Shown piece by piece: positions 60,899 to 64,000 of a DNA stretch of 64,000 bases (position 1 is the stretch's first letter; each line of letters starts with the position of its first letter). The position numbers were made by a program, and so were the translations under genes. Source of the DNA: JAFEBO01 sp044221315 (lineage in GTDB: Bacteria > Planctomycetota > Phycisphaerae > Phycisphaerales > UBA1924); NCBI GenBank assembly GCA_044221315.1, contig JBGAPK010000009.1, positions 1-64,000 of the forward strand. The letters are read 5' to 3'. The notes under the pieces were generated by a model. The model was not told the DNA's origin and did not search any database. It saw only the letters and a list, made by a program, of their open reading frames with translations.

Positions 60899-62467
60899 AT
60901 GACCAAAGAGATGATTCGTCGCCGTTTGTCGCTCGTCCTGACGCTCTGCGCCGTCGGCCTTTGTTCATTGCCGGCAGGTGCGCAGACGCTCCAAGGCGAG
61001 GTGGAACGGCTGATCCACGGCGTGAAGCTCGGCAGCTCACGCGTGGGCGTCAGCATCATCGACGTGCAGTCGGGAGAGGTGCTTGCGGCCCGGAACGCGG
61101 AGCAGGATTTTTCCCCCGCTTCGAACATGAAGATCCTGACCACGGGCGCGGCGCTGTGGACGCTCAAGCCGGACTTCCAGTTCAAGACCGAGTTGCGACT
61201 CGACGGCGACCGGTTGATCGTCGTGGGTAGTGGAGATCCGGCGTTCGGCGATCCGGAAGTTCTAGCGAACGCGTCGCCCCGGATGACGGTGTCGGATCTG
61301 CTCGGGGCTTTGACGGCGAGCGTCACCAAAGCAGGGATCAAGAAGCTGAGCGAGGTTGTGATCGACGACCGGGTGTTCGACCGGGAGTTTGTGCACCCGA
61401 CGTGGCCGACCGATCAGTTGGATCGCTGGTACTGCGCCGAGGTCTCGGGGCTGATCTTCCACGCAAACGTCCTTGATGTGTACCCGCGCCCGGGGGCCTC
61501 CGGGCAGAGACCGAGCGTGACCTTTGAGCCCGAGACTTCGATCGTCGAGATCGACGTTTCCAAGGCCAGGACGGTCACGACGGGGAGCAACACTGTCTGG
61601 CTTAAGCGCGATCAGAAGGAGAACCGGTTCCAATTAATGGGGGATGTTCGGTTCGCGGTGACACAGCCGGTGCGTGTGACGCTCACTCAGAATCCTGCTT
61701 TCTTCGGGCAATTGCTTGCCGATCGCATCGAGAAGTCCGGCGTGACCCTATCGAACACCCGCCAGCCCGCGCCCGGCGGCGGGGGCAGCCCGCCCGTGGT
61801 GCGGGTCGCCGAGCCCGGGGAGTCGTTCGGGACGGACCGAACGATCGCGCTGATCACCACGCCCCTGTCCGACATTGTGCGGCGATGCAATGTCGAGAGC
61901 TACAACCTTTACGCCGAGGCCCTGATGAAGCGGATCGGCCACGACGTGACGGGGCAGAGCGGCTCGTGGGAGAACGGGGCGTCGGTGGTGCGGATGCTGC
62001 TGACCGAGAAGATTGGCCCCGACGCGGCCAAGGGAACGATTGTTCGCGACGGGTCGGGCATGTCGCGCGAGAATCGTGTCTCGCCGTCCACGATGACGCG
62101 ATGGCTCGCCGCGCTGGCGAGTGACAAGGCGGTCTCCAAAACATTCATCGATTCATTGCCAAAGCCGGGCGAGGGAACGCTCGAGCGCCGATTCAAAGGT
62201 GCGCGGCCTCAGAACGAACTGCGGGCCAAGTCGGGCTACATCCGCAACGTGCGCTGCCTTTCCGGCTACGTCATCGATGAGAAGGCGAATCACGTTGTGG
62301 CCTTTTCGATTCTGGCGAATGACGTTCCCGCAGGCGAGGAAGACCAGGCGGCACTTCAGCTGCACGAGCACATCGTCGGGCTGATCGACCGCTATCTCAG
62401 CAAGAGTGACCTCGCCGAGGAGCCGGTGAAGCCCGCGAAGGGCTCGGGTTCCAAACCGAAGCGATGA
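60899..62467 (+). CDS. dacB: D-alanyl-D-alanine carboxypeptidase/endopeptidase (DacB, S13)
   Basis: Periplasmic penicillin-binding protein (PBP4 type) that trims peptidoglycan cross-links. 522 residues; signal peptide LSLVLTLCAVGLCSLPAGAQ. Active-site motifs: Ser75-x-x-Lys78 in SPASNMKILTTG, SYN in NVESYNLYAEALMKRIG and KSG (family KTG) in RAKSGYIRNVRCLSGYV. A ~200-residue insertion between the first two motifs is normal for S13. Convergent with the M16 peptidase, 6 bp between stops. Together with the LpoB-like gene this indicates peptidoglycan metabolism. Confidence 0.95.
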   Translation: MTKEMIRRRLSLVLTLCAVGLCSLPAGAQTLQGEVERLIHGVKLGSSRVGVSIIDVQSGEVLAARNAEQDFSPASNMKILTTGAALWTLKPDFQFKTELRLDGDRLIVVGSGDPAFGDPEVLANASPRMTVSDLLGALTASVTKAGIKKLSEVVIDDRVFDREFVHPTWPTDQLDRWYCAEVSGLIFHANVLDVYPRPGASGQRPSVTFEPETSIVEIDVSKARTVTTGSNTVWLKRDQKENRFQLMGDVRFAVTQPVRVTLTQNPAFFGQLLADRIEKSGVTLSNTRQPAPGGGGSPPVVRVAEPGESFGTDRTIALITTPLSDIVRRCNVESYNLYAEALMKRIGHDVTGQSGSWENGASVVRMLLTEKIGPDAAKGTIVRDGSGMSRENRVSPSTMTRWLAALASDKAVSKTFIDSLPKPGEGTLERRFKGARPQNELRAKSGYIRNVRCLSGYVIDEKANHVVAFSILANDVPAGEEDQAALQLHEHIVGLIDRYLSKSDLAEEPVKPAKGSGSKPKR

Positions 62468-62473
62468 GCCGGG

Positions 62474-64000
62474 CTACTTCGCTGGCTCGATGTCTCCCGC
62501 CTGGAGTTCGAAGAAACCGACTCCGGACATCCGCTTCCGGATTGTGTCGTTGACCTGCTGAACGCTGAGCGAGTCGATGTGATCGAGGCGATCGGCGTCC
62601 CACTTCATGGTGCGGTTGAGGTAGAGGCCGCTGGCGAGCATCCCGGCGACGACGGCGTCGTCGTTGAGTTCGGAAAGGAACTCGAGGCGGTAGCTCTTGC
62701 GGCCTTCGGCCAGTTCTGTTTCCTCCACGCCGGACCTGATCCAGCGGTCCATTTCTTCCTTCATGGCGCCGGCCGCCTTGCCCGCATTCTGCTTGGCGCA
62801 GATGGCGAACGCGATCAGCGTCGTGTTGGGATCGAGGGAGCTCGGCTGCATGAACGCCCCGGCTCCATAGGAAAGGCCTTCCTTCTGGCGGAGGCGGTCG
62901 GTCATGCGGCTCTTGGCGCCGCCGCCCAGGATGTAGGCGGCGATTTCCATCGCCGGCGCATCGGGGTCGGAGTCCATCATCTTGAACTCGGTCGCCATGC
63001 TGACAGTGGCCATCGGCTTGTCCGGGGTCACGATGACCTTGGGGCCGGACTCGTTGGCGATGAAGGGACGTTCGATCCGCTGGAAGGGCTTTTTGACCGA
63101 CCAGCCTTCGAACATCTTCTTGAGGGAGGCGTTGAGGTCCGATTCATCGAACTCGCCGGCCGCGGCGATCTGCACGCTGGCGGGTCCGACCTGCTGGGAG
63201 TAGAGCTTTTTGACATCGTCGAGCGTGGCGGCCTTCAACTCCTCGAGTCGCTCGTCGATCGTCGGAACGTAGAAGAATGAGTCCTTGGGAAAGGGAGCGA
63301 GGGCACGCTGGATAGCATTCTGCGCGAGGCCCTGAGGCTGGCTCTTCGAGGCCTCGACCGCGGCGATGCGTTCCTTCAGAATGGTGTCGAATTCGCTGGC
63401 GGGGAAGGAAGGATTGCGGAGCATGTCGGCCGCGATCTCGATTGCCTTGGCGACGTTGGCGCGATCCGAAGTGATGCTGACCCGCAGCGAGCCGGGCTGC
63501 GAGGAGATCGAGACGGTGGATTGGATCTTGTCGAGCTCGTCGGAGATCTGCTGGTAGGTCCGAGAGGTCGTGCCGCGCCGGAGCATCGCGGAGAGCAAGT
63601 CGCCCGCGACGCGGGTCCCCATCAGAGACTTCTCGTCGCCGAAGCGGACGGACATTGCGAGATTGACGGCGCCGCCGCGGGTCTGCTTGTTCAGGGTCGC
63701 GAGCTTGATGTTGTCGCCGAGAGAGGAACGCTTGAGGCGTGCCTCGATATTCGCCGGCGTGGGGTCGAACGTTTCGCCCTCGCTCATCGACTCGGTGCCC
63801 TTGTAGTCCTGTACGATCGGTGCGACGTCCGGGCGGGCGGGGATCTCGGCGCGAACCGGGCGGCTCGTCGGGATGAACTTCGCGCCGGTGCGGTTGTTCT
63901 CGACCAGATACTTAAGCGCTGCGGCCTGGATCTCGGCCGCCTTGATGCTCTTGATCCGATCGCGCGCGACGAAGTACAGACGCCAATCGCCCAGGGCGGC
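62474..64000 (-). CDS. M16-family zinc metallopeptidase, 5' end outside the window
   Basis: The frame is open from the right edge (codon start at 64000) to the stop at 62474, so 508 codons are seen and the start is missing. The visible part is the end of the first half (ALGDWRLYFVARDRIKSIKA) and the complete second M16 half: LNKQTRGGAVNLAMSVRFGD, MLRRGTTSRTYQQISDELD, FYVPTIDERLEELKAATLDD, then KSRMTDRLRQKEGLSYGAGA and the C-terminal MSGVGFFELQAGDIEPAK. The HxxEH zinc site must lie in the part outside the window. An ATG at 63787 is internal. A periplasmic or secreted processing peptidase is likely. Confidence 0.9.
   Translation of the reverse strand, partial: AALGDWRLYFVARDRIKSIKAAEIQAAALKYLVENNRTGAKFIPTSRPVRAEIPARPDVAPIVQDYKGTESMSEGETFDPTPANIEARLKRSSLGDNIKLATLNKQTRGGAVNLAMSVRFGDEKSLMGTRVAGDLLSAMLRRGTTSRTYQQISDELDKIQSTVSISSQPGSLRVSITSDRANVAKAIEIAADMLRNPSFPASEFDTILKERIAAVEASKSQPQGLAQNAIQRALAPFPKDSFFYVPTIDERLEELKAATLDDVKKLYSQQVGPASVQIAAAGEFDESDLNASLKKMFEGWSVKKPFQRIERPFIANESGPKVIVTPDKPMATVSMATEFKMMDSDPDAPAMEIAAYILGGGAKSRMTDRLRQKEGLSYGAGAFMQPSSLDPNTTLIAFAICAKQNAGKAAGAMKEEMDRWIRSGVEETELAEGRKSYRLEFLSELNDDAVVAGMLASGLYLNRTMKWDADRLDHIDSLSVQQVNDTIRKRMSGVGFFELQAGDIEPAK

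Noticed and set aside
1..64000. tRNA genes, rRNA genes, CRISPR arrays, IS elements or prophage
   Set aside because: No T-loop-like GGTTCGA pattern in any intergenic gap, no evenly spaced repeats, no transposase or integrase motif in any frame I inspected. A tRNAscan or profile search would be the decisive test.

Overview
The window is GC-rich, densely packed chromosomal DNA. It most likely comes from a planctomycete, probably of the Phycisphaerae. The pointers are three secreted proteins ending in cysteine-flanked dockerin-like EF-hand pairs (CPGDLN...DGxVDDxDF...CP), an ECF sigma factor joined to a Ser/Thr kinase, a DAC-family peptidase next to other envelope genes, and many small palindromic repeats. 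This assignment is inference; no rRNA or tRNA gene is present to confirm it. I see no CRISPR array, IS element, integrase or prophage.

Layout. 1-6.7 kb: a truncated TPR protein, PEP carboxylase, a dockerin-type exported protein, MnmA and a YbjQ-like protein. 6.7-11.9 kb: a four-gene MacAB/TolC-type efflux operon (adaptor, ATPase, permease, outer-membrane lipoprotein). 11.9-16.4 kb, minus strand: a LysW amino-group carrier operon (lysW-lysX-lysY-lysZ-lysK), preceded by a leader with a promoter, a Lys-rich 24-codon ORF and two strong hairpins, the second an intrinsic terminator touching the lysW ribosome-binding site. 16.5-20.5 kb: a fructose-type PTS (EIIC, EIIB and an HPr-EI-EIIA fusion). 20.5-26 kb: a secreted GH38 alpha-mannosidase and a HupE/UreJ-like membrane protein. 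26-30.6 kb: transhydrogenase pntAB, diverging from a CNT nucleoside transporter.

30.6-36.7 kb: a lipoprotein beta-carbonic anhydrase, an ECF sigma factor with its promoter, a Ser/Thr kinase whose N-terminus carries an anti-sigma-type zinc motif and whose C-terminus is TPR-rich, and an M20 dipeptidase. 36.7-45.3 kb: two uncharacterised membrane proteins, a gluzincin-like lipoprotein, an unusually long valS interrupted by several repeat-derived insertions, and a TPR membrane protein. 45.3-48.9 kb: two further dockerin-type exported proteins, one a secreted ADP-ribosylglycohydrolase-like enzyme.

48.9-64 kb: recJ, a PduO-type cobalamin adenosyltransferase, a membrane SpoIIE-like phosphatase, a MazG-like pyrophosphohydrolase, a COG3014-like lipoprotein with an LpoB-like gene, a DinB-like protein, a MoeB/ThiF-like E1 enzyme, a membrane metallophosphoesterase, rpsL-rpsG (without fusA or tuf), a response regulator, an orphan gene, a DacB-type peptidase and a truncated M16 peptidase.

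The most interesting signals are the apparent attenuator in front of the LysW operon, the repeats translated inside valS, a 36-nt palindromic element that supplies the stop codon of both lysY and pntB, and the exported ADP-ribosylglycohydrolase with a dockerin-like tail.
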